Shown here one piece after another: positions 43,086 through 51,452 of a stretch of 64,000 nt of DNA. Each line of letters opens with the position of its first letter. The first letter of the stretch is position 1. Both the position numbers and the translations under genes were made by a program. The DNA is from Citrobacter werkmanii NBRC 105721 (GTDB lineage Bacteria > Pseudomonadota > Gammaproteobacteria > Enterobacterales > Enterobacteriaceae). The stretch spans positions 248,001 through 312,000 of the forward strand of contig BBMW01000007.1 in NCBI GenBank assembly GCA_000759755.1, read 5' to 3'. Under the pieces are notes generated by a model. It was not told where the DNA came from and made no database searches. It saw only the letters and a list, made by a program, of their open reading frames with translations.

Positions 43086-43238
43086 TCACATTCCCACTGC
43101 CCTGCGCTTACCCTCTAGGCTATCAACAATTGCATACCGGCTGATCGCAATCCCGTTAGCTATCAGACTGACAACTGCACCACCAATCTCACCCGCAATG
43201 AATGCTGCGCGGTCTTCTTCCAGTTCGTCACGATTCAT
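43086..43238 (-). CDS. Small protein, 50 aa, between immunity module and pL
   Basis: ATG 43238 with GAGGG upstream. Starts MNRDELEEDRAAFIAGEIGG, then VVSLIANGIAISRYAIVDSL, a partly hydrophobic helix, and a basic end. It points against the + strand genes on either side. No known family; the good RBS is the main support. Confidence 0.5.
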   Translation of the reverse strand: MNRDELEEDRAAFIAGEIGGAVVSLIANGIAISRYAIVDSLEGKRRAVGM

Positions 43239-43302
43239 AACCAACCCTCTATGATGTTTTTCTGACCATAGCATCCTTTACTCACGTGTATTCGTCAAAA
43301 AA

Positions 43303-43370
43303 TAAGCCCGAAACTTAACTACGATGTTAGTTTAAGACTTGACACAAATTAAGTCTGAGGCTTAATATGA
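43303..43370 (+). promoter_or_regulatory. Early promoter pL with operators (oL-like)
   Basis: TTGACA (43339-43344), 18 bases, TAATAT (43363-43368). Operators of the same type as at 41 kb: TAAGCCCGAAACTTA (43303-43317) and TAAGTCTGAGGCTTA (43350-43364), the latter between -35 and -10, with a weaker half-site at 43333. It drives recE, recT, xis and int. Confidence 0.82.
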
Positions 43371-43624
43371 ATCCACATCAACGCAACCACCGAGGCAGGA
43401 CGCCCACGAAGTAGCCGTCCGGGGCATACGAAGACCGGAATGAGGTGGCGAGATTAACGCGCAGTAGGTTTGAAACGTTCCGCCTGCCTGGCGACAAGGG
43501 CAAAAAAGAGAAGTGAGCTTCGCGGTGGTGAACTACAGAGTTAAAACGCTCAACCGCGAAGATCAGCGCCGCTGCGCCAACAGCGAAGTTCACTGAGTTC
43601 TGGCAATAAGGTATCGAGGGTGAG
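43371..43624 (+). other. Early leader region
   Basis: No convincing gene in about 250 bases downstream of pL; a 15-codon frame starts at 43366. An N-like antiterminator or nut site could not be recognised. Confidence 0.3.
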
Positions 43625-43714
43625 ATGGAAAAAGCATACGAGGAGTATTTTGAAGGGCTCGCCGATGGCGAGGAAGCACTCAGTTTTGCAGAATTTAAAG
43701 AGGCCCTGTCATGA
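43625..43714 (+). CDS. Small acidic protein, 29 aa
   Basis: GAGGGTGAG precedes ATG 43625. Sequence MEKAYEEYFEGLADGEEALS, rest FAEFKEALS. It is acidic and helical. Its stop overlaps the ATG of the next gene (ATGA), which supports translation. Confidence 0.55.
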   Translation: MEKAYEEYFEGLADGEEALSFAEFKEALS

Positions 43715-43911
43715 AAACCAGTAACGAAGTACCAAGCAACGGTCGCGCCATCCCAATGCGAAATAGCCGTACCGGCGCAGCATGGCTGGTCTCTTTTGAT
43801 TACCGCGAAAGCATGTACTGGCACGAACCACAGGGAAACCTGCGTCATATCCGCCGTCCATACGCTTCCCGCACCATTGAACCGAATCTGGTTCCGGCAG
43901 GTACGCACTGA
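43711..43911 (+). CDS. Small early phage protein, 66 aa
   Basis: Starts MKTSNEVPSNGRAIPMRNSR and continues TGAAWLVSFDYRESMYWHEP; basic and aromatic, soluble. Coupled on both sides by ATGA overlaps. Known to me only as a conserved small gene of early operons in Gifsy/Rac-like prophages. Confidence 0.65.
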   Translation: MKTSNEVPSNGRAIPMRNSRTGAAWLVSFDYRESMYWHEPQGNLRHIRRPYASRTIEPNLVPAGTH

Positions 43912-44108
43912 TGAACACACTTTTCGCGTTAGTGCTGACCATTGGCATGACCAACGGTGATTTTCAGGATGTTGTACTGGGTGTTTATGACGACCAGCAG
44001 CAATGTGAGCAGGCAGCTGTTGAGCAGCAGGTTTCAGGTAGCTGCTATCCAGTTGAAAGGATTATCAGTAGCGACGAATTACCTGCTCAGGCAGACGTTA
44101 AGTTCTGA
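43911..44108 (+). CDS. DUF1482-like small protein, 65 aa
   Basis: MNTLFALVLTIGMTNGDFQDV is a signal-like hydrophobic start, followed by VVLGVYDDQQQCEQAAVEQQ and two more conserved Cys/Pro positions. This is the usual DUF1482 form found upstream of recE in Rac-like phages. Probably periplasmic; function unknown. Confidence 0.7.
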   Translation: MNTLFALVLTIGMTNGDFQDVVLGVYDDQQQCEQAAVEQQVSGSCYPVERIISSDELPAQADVKF

Positions 44109-44115
44109 GGACATG

Positions 44116-44277
44116 ATGATGCAGACCAAATGCTGTTATTGCGGTAAGCCGGTTAAACCGGAAGAGGTAATCAAAAGCACCCTTCTCTATCGCAACGGCT
44201 CACAGCTGGCGCGCAAAGAGAAAGAGTATTGTTCCAAGCGCTGCGCTTCTTACGACCAGATGGCGCACGAAGGCTAA
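44116..44277 (+). CDS. YdaE-like zinc-binding protein, 53 aa
   Basis: Three ATG codons in a row (44113, 44116, 44119) follow GAGG; the middle one is chosen. Two Cys pairs, CCYCGKPV and YCSKRCASYDQM, make a zinc ribbon. Close in pattern to E. coli Rac YdaE, reported to bind zinc or mercury. Place between small genes and recE also fits Rac. Confidence 0.75.
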   Translation: MMQTKCCYCGKPVKPEEVIKSTLLYRNGSQLARKEKEYCSKRCASYDQMAHEG

Positions 44278-44363
44278 ATAGCAGTCCCGAAATATGAAAT
44301 TAAAAATTCGCCATTAGTTTGGCGTGGATTCTTACACCCTGAATAAACCAACAGGAATAATTT

Positions 44364-44651
44364 ATGAAAATCGTAAAAGTCGAATTAAATCTGAAAGCAG
44401 TAAATAAAGAAATTGCTTTATTCAACTGCGAAAAGAAAGTGTCTGGCGTTATTCACTCAATCAAAAACGGTGCAACAACCGTCGTTCTCGATGGCGGCTA
44501 TGTGCTCGGTCAGTTCGATTGCCCTCACTGTGCAGTAACAGCCATTTCACTGCTTGCGGTGCAGGTGAGCGATGGTGATAAGGCAGGGTTTGGTAACTAC
44601 CGCAGCTACAAACTCGATTACTCAGAAAGAGTTTTCAGCTTCGTGCATTAA
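44364..44651 (+). CDS. Early phage protein of unknown function, 95 aa
   Basis: AGGAATAATTT before ATG 44364. Sequence MKIVKVELNLKAVNKEIALF..., with CPHCAVTAISLLAV in the middle. Soluble and beta-rich. CPxC could bind metal. It lies directly before recE. Confidence 0.65.
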   Translation: MKIVKVELNLKAVNKEIALFNCEKKVSGVIHSIKNGATTVVLDGGYVLGQFDCPHCAVTAISLLAVQVSDGDKAGFGNYRSYKLDYSERVFSFVH

Positions 44652-44777
44652 GAAAACGCCCACCGAAGCGGGCGTGCCCTGTCCGGTCCAACCGACCAAA
44701 GCGTACCGGACATAACAACCTGATATATCGGGGTGCTGTTAAGGCACCTCCATTCTACACGAATCGAGGATAAGGTA

Positions 44778-47762
44778 ATGAGTGGAACTAATCCTGTATT
44801 TTTAGTCCGCAGAGCAAAAAAACAATCCGGTAATAAAGATGCGGTGCTTTGGTGCAGCGATGATTTTGAGGCTGTAAATGCAACACTGGATTATTTGTTG
44901 ATTAAAACTGGCGCGAAGCTGAAAAATTATTTCAAAGCTGTAGCCACTAATTTTCCAGTCGTTAATGAGTTGCCTCCAGAAGGCGAACTCAGCTTAACGT
45001 TTTGCGATTTCTACCGCCTCCGCGACGACAATATGACATGGGAACAAATCCCAGGTGTTACGTTGCCCTCTTCTGATGCGGCCGCCGAAGCACGTCAGCA
45101 TATCGTTAACGGTGTTGATACCTCCACCGGAGAAATTGTCGATCAATCTCAGTTAGACCAGTCTGACAACAATGGCCTGGACGTCGATGAATACGACGAT
45201 GAATACACCCGGTACCCGATCGTTCAGATGCCCTTCCGTAAGCAACTATTGTCCCAGTTCACATCCGATGCACTTCGTCATCATCTCACTCAGACAGAGC
45301 ATAAAGAGATAGTCGGTCTGGAAATGGATACCGATAACGGATACGTCCAGAACCTGATACTTGCAGCCGAAAGTGTCGAAGGTATCAAGAAACTCGACAT
45401 GCCGTTCCTCTGGAAATATACGAAAGCAATGAAGGACGTATTTGATCCAGAAAAACGCCACGAGCTTTCTCTTATGTTGCATTTTTCTAAAGCCTGGATT
45501 GAAACCACGCATATTGATCGCGGCACCTTAGTAAAAGAGTGGATTGCCGGGAACCGCATCAGCAAGGTGTTGCCACCAAACACACCGGAGAAAGCGCCAG
45601 AGAAAAAAGAAAAGTTACCGACAGTGACGGTAGAACGCTACAAACGTGCCGTTGCTCAGTCTATCTATAACCTGAATGTTGAATCCTGTATTGCCCGCAT
45701 TTATCCCGACGCGGAACCCGGTTCAATTACGGTAGAACAATTAAAATCAGCGAAAGAACTCATCGACTCTCGCGATGACATACAAGCCAAAGTTATTAAA
45801 GTCATTTCTCAAATTAATGACATCATGGATTACGATGCCCTCTCAATTTTTGGCGTCACTCGCGCTATTGACTGGAGTGACTGCCTGAATATCGGCCCTG
45901 TAATACTGCGAGAGCAGGCGCGTAAGTGGCTGGCTGAAAACGGCATCTATTCCAACGGTAAGAAGTCGAACGGCTATAGAGAATGGGAGGAAGATCCTCG
46001 CTCGGCGCGCCACTCCGATAGCCCATCAACGGAAGAAGTTGGTAAGCAACTTGCTGCTCAGCGTGGAGAGTTCGTCGAGGGTATCAGCGCCCCTGATGAT
46101 CCTAAGTGGGTAAAAACTGAGATAAGCCAGCAGTCTGCAGAAACAGAGCTGGTTAAAAATGTCGGTAACGGAATATTCGACGTTACGGCTTTGCTGCAGA
46201 ACTCAGCAACTCATGGCACGACAAAGGCTACGGAGAGCACCAGCGATGTGCAGATGGAAGAAACTGTCAGTGATGAAGAACAGGCTGGTAATGAAGTGCA
46301 GCCAGGCGAAAGCAGTCTGGAAACTGGTGAAGAGTCACATACCGGCCAGCAAGCCGATGTGAACCAGAATACGGATTCTGTTAGCCAAAACAGCGATTCT
46401 GTAAACCAAACTGAACCAGTTGCGGAACAAACCGAGCCAGAAGCACAATCTGACGAACCAGCTGTTGCTTACCCCGCCTACTTCGAGCCAGGCCGCTATG
46501 AAGGTCTGCCGAATGAGATTTATCACGCTGCCAACGGCATCAGCTCAACACAGGTTAAAGACGCTCGTGTTTCGCTGATGTACTTCAATGCGCGCCACGT
46601 AGAGAAAACCATTATCAAAGAACGTTCTCCTGTTCTGGATATGGGCAATCTGGTGCATGCACTGGCTTTGCAGCCCGAGCAGCTCGACGAAGAATTCAGC
46701 GTTGAACCGGTGATTCCGGAAGGCGCATTTACCACCACGGCAACTATTCGCGCGTTTATTGATGAGTACAACGCCAGCCTGCCAGCGATGCTGTCAGCCG
46801 ACGACATAAAAGCACTGTTAGAAGAGTACAACGCCACCCTTCCTGCCCAGGTTCCGCTGGGTGGTTCCCTGGAGGAAACTGGCCAGAGCTATATGTCGCT
46901 GCCAGAAGAGTACCAGCGTATTGAAGACGGCCAGAAACAAACCGCAGCGGCGATGAAAGCCTGCATCAAGGAATACAACGCCACTCTTCCTGCACAGGTG
47001 AAAACCAGCGGTAGTCGTGATGCGTTACTCGAGCAGTTAGCAATCATCAATCCTGACCTCGTGGCACAGGAAGCACAGAAACCGACTCCACTGAAAGTTT
47101 CCGGTACCAAAGCGGATCTGATACAGGCCGTGAAGTCTGTTAATCCGAACGCCGTCTTCGCCGACGAACTGCTGGAGGCGTGGCGCGAGAATCCGCAAGG
47201 GAAAGTGCTTGTCACCCGCCAGCAACTGAGTACCGCGCTGAACATTCAGAAAGCTCTTCTTCAGCACCCGACCGCGGGCAAGCTACTGACACACCTGAGC
47301 CGCGCCGTTGAAGTGAGCTACTTTGGCTTTGACGACGAAACCGGACTCGAAGTCCGTGTACGCCCGGATCTGGAAATCGACCTGGACGGGGTGCGCATCG
47401 GCGCCGACCTGAAAACCATCAGCATGTGGAACATTAAGCAGGAAGGCTTGCGCGCCAAACTGCACCGCGAAATCATCGACCGTGACTACCACCTGAGCGC
47501 GGCTATGTATTGCGAGACCGCAGCACTGGACCAGTTCTTCTGGATTTTCGTCAACAAAGACGAGAACTACCACTGGATCGCCATCATTGAGGCATCAGCC
47601 GAACTGCTGGAACTGGGCATGCTCGAGTACCGCAAGGCGATGCGTGCTATCGCTACCGGCTTTGACACTGGCGAGTGGCCAGCGCCGATCACCGCTGATT
47701 ACACCGACGAACTGAACGACTTCGACCTGCGCCGCCTTGAAGCGCTGCGTACTCAGGCATAA
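44778..47762 (+). CDS. recE: RecE-like exonuclease VIII, 994 aa
   Basis: ATG 44778 has AAGG upstream and gives MSGTNPVFLVRRAKKQSGNKD. The C-terminal 300 residues are the nuclease: YEGLPNEIYHAANGISSTQVKDAR, DMGNLVHALALQPEQ, then GLEVRVRPDLEIDLDGVRIGADLKT with the Asp and Lys of the lambda-exonuclease-like PD-(D/E)xK core. The N-terminal 600 residues are poorly conserved and end in an acidic Glu/Gln/Ser-rich linker (about 490-590). Within the nuclease part are three copies of EYNA(S/T)LPA, with an insert compared with E. coli RecE. It degrades the 5' strand of double-stranded DNA so that RecT can anneal it. Confidence 0.9.
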   Translation: MSGTNPVFLVRRAKKQSGNKDAVLWCSDDFEAVNATLDYLLIKTGAKLKNYFKAVATNFPVVNELPPEGELSLTFCDFYRLRDDNMTWEQIPGVTLPSSDAAAEARQHIVNGVDTSTGEIVDQSQLDQSDNNGLDVDEYDDEYTRYPIVQMPFRKQLLSQFTSDALRHHLTQTEHKEIVGLEMDTDNGYVQNLILAAESVEGIKKLDMPFLWKYTKAMKDVFDPEKRHELSLMLHFSKAWIETTHIDRGTLVKEWIAGNRISKVLPPNTPEKAPEKKEKLPTVTVERYKRAVAQSIYNLNVESCIARIYPDAEPGSITVEQLKSAKELIDSRDDIQAKVIKVISQINDIMDYDALSIFGVTRAIDWSDCLNIGPVILREQARKWLAENGIYSNGKKSNGYREWEEDPRSARHSDSPSTEEVGKQLAAQRGEFVEGISAPDDPKWVKTEISQQSAETELVKNVGNGIFDVTALLQNSATHGTTKATESTSDVQMEETVSDEEQAGNEVQPGESSLETGEESHTGQQADVNQNTDSVSQNSDSVNQTEPVAEQTEPEAQSDEPAVAYPAYFEPGRYEGLPNEIYHAANGISSTQVKDARVSLMYFNARHVEKTIIKERSPVLDMGNLVHALALQPEQLDEEFSVEPVIPEGAFTTTATIRAFIDEYNASLPAMLSADDIKALLEEYNATLPAQVPLGGSLEETGQSYMSLPEEYQRIEDGQKQTAAAMKACIKEYNATLPAQVKTSGSRDALLEQLAIINPDLVAQEAQKPTPLKVSGTKADLIQAVKSVNPNAVFADELLEAWRENPQGKVLVTRQQLSTALNIQKALLQHPTAGKLLTHLSRAVEVSYFGFDDETGLEVRVRPDLEIDLDGVRIGADLKTISMWNIKQEGLRAKLHREIIDRDYHLSAAMYCETAALDQFFWIFVNKDENYHWIAIIEASAELLELGMLEYRKAMRAIATGFDTGEWPAPITADYTDELNDFDLRRLEALRTQA

Positions 47763-47773
47763 GGGGAATGAAG

Positions 47774-48859
47774 ATGCAAAACACTAACGTAACTGTAGCT
47801 GACCAGAACGCAGTGATTAACTCCAACGTGGCCCTGTTTGATTCCCAGTATCTGAACGCCATCAGCGCGTTTGCTCAAATTATGGCGAAGGGTGCAGCGA
47901 CAGTCCCCAGACACCTGCAGGGAAATCAGGCTGACTGCATGGCAGTAGCGATGCAGGCGGCACAATGGCAGATGAATCCCTTTGCCGTGGCGCAGAAAAC
48001 GCACCTGATTAACGGCGTTCTCGGATACGAGGCGCAACTGATAAATGCCGTTATTTCACGCAGCGGCGTGCTGGCAAACCGCTTTGAATACGAGTGGTAC
48101 GGACCATGGGAAAAAGTAGTCGGGAAATTCCAGATTCGTAAAGGAGACAAAGGAGAATACCGTGTTCCTGGCTGGACCCTTGCTGACGAAACGGGCATTG
48201 GCATCATCATCCGCGCAACGCTGAAAGGTGAAGATCAACCGAGAGAACTTGACCTGTTACTGGCACAGGCCAGGACTCGTAATTCAACGCTTTGGGCTGA
48301 CGACCCTCGCCAGCAACTCGCTTATCTCGCAGTTAAACGCTGGGCAAGACTGTTCTGCCCGGATGTAATTCTCGGCGTGTATACCCCCGATGAACTGGAT
48401 GATCGCCGTGAAGAGCGAGAAGTTAACCCTGCTCCAGTGCAACACGTTAGTCTGTCTGATATTTCAGGTGACACTGTCACAACCACACAAAGCGCACAGG
48501 AATCGTCGGTAAATATCGACTCACTGGCTGATGATTTCCGCGAACGCATCGATGCCGCTCAGGATGTTGATAGCGCCAAAGCACTGCGCGCTGATATCGA
48601 AAGCGCGAAAGTTACGCTGGGTTCAGCCCTGTTCACTGAGCTGAAGAACAAGGCGGTGAAACGTTATTACCTGGTTGATTCACGTAACAAGGTTGAGGCA
48701 GCCATCAACTCCCTACCATCTCCGGACAAGCCGGATGCCGCAACGCGTTTCGGGGAAGTTGAGCGAGTTCTGGCAGCGGCGAAACGTCATCTGGGCGACG
48801 AGCTGCACGATCAGTTCAGTATCACCCTGGCGGATATGAAACCGGAATACGTGGGCTAA
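47774..48859 (+). CDS. recT: RecT-like single-strand annealing protein, 361 aa
   Basis: The start MQNTNVTVADQNAVINSNV at 47774 has AAGGGG upstream. Core motifs of RecT: YLNAISAFAQIMAKGAATVPRHLQGNQADCMAVAMQAAQW and PFAVAQKTHLINGVLGYEAQLINAVI, RATLKGE and LAYLAVKRWARLFCPDVILGVYTPDEL. About 90 residues longer than E. coli RecT (269 aa), with a C-terminal helical extension from about 240. It works with RecE in phage recombination. 12 bases after recE. Confidence 0.9.
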   Translation: MQNTNVTVADQNAVINSNVALFDSQYLNAISAFAQIMAKGAATVPRHLQGNQADCMAVAMQAAQWQMNPFAVAQKTHLINGVLGYEAQLINAVISRSGVLANRFEYEWYGPWEKVVGKFQIRKGDKGEYRVPGWTLADETGIGIIIRATLKGEDQPRELDLLLAQARTRNSTLWADDPRQQLAYLAVKRWARLFCPDVILGVYTPDELDDRREEREVNPAPVQHVSLSDISGDTVTTTQSAQESSVNIDSLADDFRERIDAAQDVDSAKALRADIESAKVTLGSALFTELKNKAVKRYYLVDSRNKVEAAINSLPSPDKPDAATRFGEVERVLAAAKRHLGDELHDQFSITLADMKPEYVG

Positions 48860-48898
48860 CAGATTTGGGAGGGTTCGCCCTCCCATTGAGGAGATGTA

Positions 48899-49141
48899 AT
48901 GCGACTGATTAACCGAGGCAATCAACAATCCCCGTTAGCGCGTCAGGCATGCGACATCGCACTAGCCACTCATCACGAACGCTACGGCGACTACGGGCGC
49001 AGCAAGATGAAGGAGACATACACAGTGAGAGTTGAAGGCGTGAAGGTCTGGGTCGAGGTGGTTAACCGTAAAGCGAGCTACGTGGCCACGGCGATGACAG
49101 GTATGCATCGGTTGCGCGCGCGGCCTGGACAGGTGAGTTGA
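48899..49141 (+). CDS. DUF4060-like small protein, 80 aa
   Basis: GAGGAGATGTA precedes ATG 48899. Sequence MRLINRGNQQSPLARQACDIALATHHERYG then TYTVRVEGVKVWVEVVNRKASYVATAM. This is the DUF4060 form usual between recT and xis. Soluble, function unknown. Confidence 0.75.
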   Translation: MRLINRGNQQSPLARQACDIALATHHERYGDYGRSKMKETYTVRVEGVKVWVEVVNRKASYVATAMTGMHRLRARPGQVS

Positions 49142-49205
49142 TATTGAATTATCAGTGTAAGGCGGCAGGCCTGTTTATACTCGGCTTGCTGCCTGTGAGG
49201 TAAGC

Positions 49206-49421
49206 ATGGCGCAGCTAATTTTTAATGAAGAGTGGATGGTTGAAGCGCGATTAGCAGAAAAGACCGGCTTGTCTGAAAGACAAATTAAAAGTTATCGGTT
49301 GAATTTGTGGATCGAAGGCGTGCATTTCAAACATCTGACAGCTCTCGGGGAAACTGACAATTCTAAAGGTCTGCTTTGGTACAACTATCCAAAGATTAAC
49401 CAATTAGTACAGGAAGCATGA
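49206..49421 (+). CDS. xis: Excisionase, 71 aa
   Basis: Short winged-helix-like protein directly before int, overlapping it by four bases: MAQLIFNEEWMVEARLAEKT, GLSERQIKSYRLNLWIEGVHFKH. Like Rac YdaQ/excisionase. It should bend att DNA and direct Int to excision. A GTGAGG RBS is at 49195-49200. Confidence 0.82.
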   Translation: MAQLIFNEEWMVEARLAEKTGLSERQIKSYRLNLWIEGVHFKHLTALGETDNSKGLLWYNYPKINQLVQEA

Positions 49422-50707
49422 TGGACTTTCCAACCGGCGTTGAGCTGCATAATGGAAAAATACGGATCACATTTACCTATCGCGGCAAACGTTGCCGCGA
49501 AGTCCTTCAGGGCTGGACGGTTAACAGCAGCAACATCAAAAAAGCCGGAAATCTTCGCGCGCTGATAACAAGTGAAATACAGCTCGGTAAGTTCGACTAT
49601 GCGGAACGTTTCCCGGAATCCAAAGCGCTTAAGAAGTTCATCACAACCAAAAAAATCACCACGTTTAAAGAACTGAGTGATTTTTTTACAGACACCAAAG
49701 CCTTAGAGGTATCTGGTGCAACACTGCTATCGCTTACTTCGGTCGTAAATACGTTACTACGTGTAATCGGAGAAAATACCCGTCTGGTAGATATTGAGCA
49801 TGCCGACATTTTGCATTACCGAAAGGAGTTATTAACCGGGACAATTATTAACCCGGCGATGCCGAATCTGGCCAGGCAGGGCCGCGCGCCCTCAACAGTC
49901 AATAAACAGATGGCAGTTTTATCAGAAATGCTTAAGCTCGCAAACCGAAGCCAGTTTATATTGCATGCTCCTTATGAAGGAGTGTCGCGACTCAAGTTAT
50001 CTAAAAATGATCCCGACCCACTTTTACTTCATGAGTACCAGGCTCTGATAGCCGCCCTTCCCCGTAGCCAGGCATTAATCATTATTGTTGCCGTACATAC
50101 GGGGATGAGGCCGGGCGAGATATGCGCCCTGGCATGGGAAGACATTGATTTGGTAAAAGGTGAAATCCACGTATCCAGAAGTTTGACGAATAAGCGAGTA
50201 TTTGTCCCCCCTAAGACAGATGCCGGAATAAGGACGATAACGTTGCTTAAACCTGCGCTGGATGCACTAAAGGAACAATACGAAATCACCGGCGCTAATC
50301 CGAAGCAAGAAATTCGATTTCACCATCGGGAGATCGGAAAAACTGAGCAGCAATCTCTTCGCTTCGTTTTTTTACCGACGGCACATTCGTCCAGGAAAGG
50401 AAGTTACTTCTCCAAGAACTCGATTGCCTATGGCTGGAAGCGAGGCACTAAACTTGCCAACATCCGCGAAAGGAATCCTTATCAGTCACGGCATACCTAC
50501 GCATGCTGGACGTTGATGGCCGGAGCGAATCCGTCATTCATAGCGAGTCAGATGGGACATGAAGATGCGCGAATGGTGTACGAGGTTTACTCCAAGTGGA
50601 TTGGCGACATGAACCAGGATCAGGTCAACATGCTGAACAATCAGATGCCAACGGCACTGCCCCCAAGACGCCCCCACGGGCAGGGGAGCATGAGAAAAGT
50701 TATTTAA
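49421..50707 (+). CDS. int: Tyrosine integrase, 428 aa
   Basis: N-terminal arm-type binding domain (FPTGVELHNGKIRITFTYRGKRCREVLQ), core-binding SAM-like domain about 90-190, catalytic domain after 200: Arg in HTGMRPGEICALAWEDID, His-x-x-Arg box in YQSRHTYACWTLMAG, second His in QMGHEDARMVYEVYSKWI with the Tyr nucleophile in MVYEVY. It ends 74 bases before phoP, so attR must be next to its 3' end. Similar in form to Rac-type integrases. ATG 49418 is an alternative start. Confidence 0.92.
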   Translation: MDFPTGVELHNGKIRITFTYRGKRCREVLQGWTVNSSNIKKAGNLRALITSEIQLGKFDYAERFPESKALKKFITTKKITTFKELSDFFTDTKALEVSGATLLSLTSVVNTLLRVIGENTRLVDIEHADILHYRKELLTGTIINPAMPNLARQGRAPSTVNKQMAVLSEMLKLANRSQFILHAPYEGVSRLKLSKNDPDPLLLHEYQALIAALPRSQALIIIVAVHTGMRPGEICALAWEDIDLVKGEIHVSRSLTNKRVFVPPKTDAGIRTITLLKPALDALKEQYEITGANPKQEIRFHHREIGKTEQQSLRFVFLPTAHSSRKGSYFSKNSIAYGWKRGTKLANIRERNPYQSRHTYACWTLMAGANPSFIASQMGHEDARMVYEVYSKWIGDMNQDQVNMLNNQMPTALPPRRPHGQGSMRKVI

Positions 50708-50780
50708 TTTCATAGCGCTGCTTTCAATCCACATAATCAGCGTTAAACTATTCATACCGTTCGTATAGGGAGTAATGATG
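50708..50780 (+). promoter_or_regulatory. Prophage-phoP junction: attR and remaining phoP promoter
   Basis: Only 73 bases lie between int and phoP. CATAAT (near 50732) followed by CAGCGTTAAACTATTC resembles the host phoP -10 region; GGGAG at 50768-50772 is the RBS. The usual PhoP box (two GTTTA repeats 11 bases apart) is not present; the nearest similar stretch is GTTATTTAATTTCAT at 50699-50713, overlapping the int stop. The host part probably starts near 50728. Confidence 0.55.
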
Positions 50781-51452
50781 ATGCGCGTACTGGTTGTCGA
50801 GGATAATGCTTTATTACGCCACCACCTCAAGGTTCAGTTACAGGATTTAGGGCATCAGGTGGATGATGCAGAGGACGCTAAGGAAGCGGACTACTATCTG
50901 AATGAACATCTGCCGGATATCGCGATCGTTGATTTAGGGCTCCCTGATGAAGATGGCTTGTCGCTGATCCGCCGCTGGCGCAGCAATGACGTTTCGCTCC
51001 CCATTCTGGTATTAACCGCCCGTGAAGGCTGGCAGGACAAAGTGGAAGTGCTCAGCGCCGGCGCCGACGATTACGTCACCAAACCGTTTCACATTGAAGA
51101 AGTGGCTGCGCGCATGCAGGCGTTGATGCGTCGCAACAGCGGTCTGGCATCGCAGATTATCTCCCTTCCACCTTTTCAGGTGGACCTCTCTCGCCGTGAG
51201 TTATCCGTCAATGATGAGGTGATCAAGCTCACGGCGTTCGAATACACCATTATGGAAACACTCATCCGTAATAACGGCAAAGTGGTCAGTAAAGATTCGC
51301 TCATGCTGCAGCTTTATCCGGATGCCGAGCTGCGTGAAAGTCATACTATTGATGTTCTGATGGGACGTTTGCGCAAAAAAATACAGGCGCAGTATCCTGA
51401 CGACGTCATCACCACCGTGCGTGGCCAGGGATATCTTTTTGAATTGCGCTAA
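50781..51452 (+). CDS. phoP: Response regulator PhoP, 223 aa
   Basis: Receiver domain with the acid pair in VVEDN, the phosphorylated Asp in IVDLGLP (residue 52) and the conserved Lys in VTKPFH; OmpR-type winged helix at 130-223 ending [11 protein letters not shown]. Three ATG codons in a row (50775, 50778, 50781); the third is the E. coli start and has the better spacing from GGGAG. With PhoQ it controls Mg2+ uptake, LPS changes and resistance to antimicrobial peptides. Normally self-activated; here prophage DNA lies right upstream. Confidence 0.96.
   Translation: MRVLVVEDNALLRHHLKVQLQDLGHQVDDAEDAKEADYYLNEHLPDIAIVDLGLPDEDGLSLIRRWRSNDVSLPILVLTAREGWQDKVEVLSAGADDYVTKPFHIEEVAARMQALMRRNSGLASQIISLPPFQVDLSRRELSVNDEVIKLTAFEYTIMETLIRNNGKVVSKDSLMLQLYPDAELRESHTIDVLMGRLRKKIQAQYPDDVITTVRGQGYLFELR

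Noticed and set aside
43711-43954. Minus strand frames opposite the small early genes near pL
   Set aside because: Antisense to a run of ATGA-coupled + strand genes with good RBS signals.
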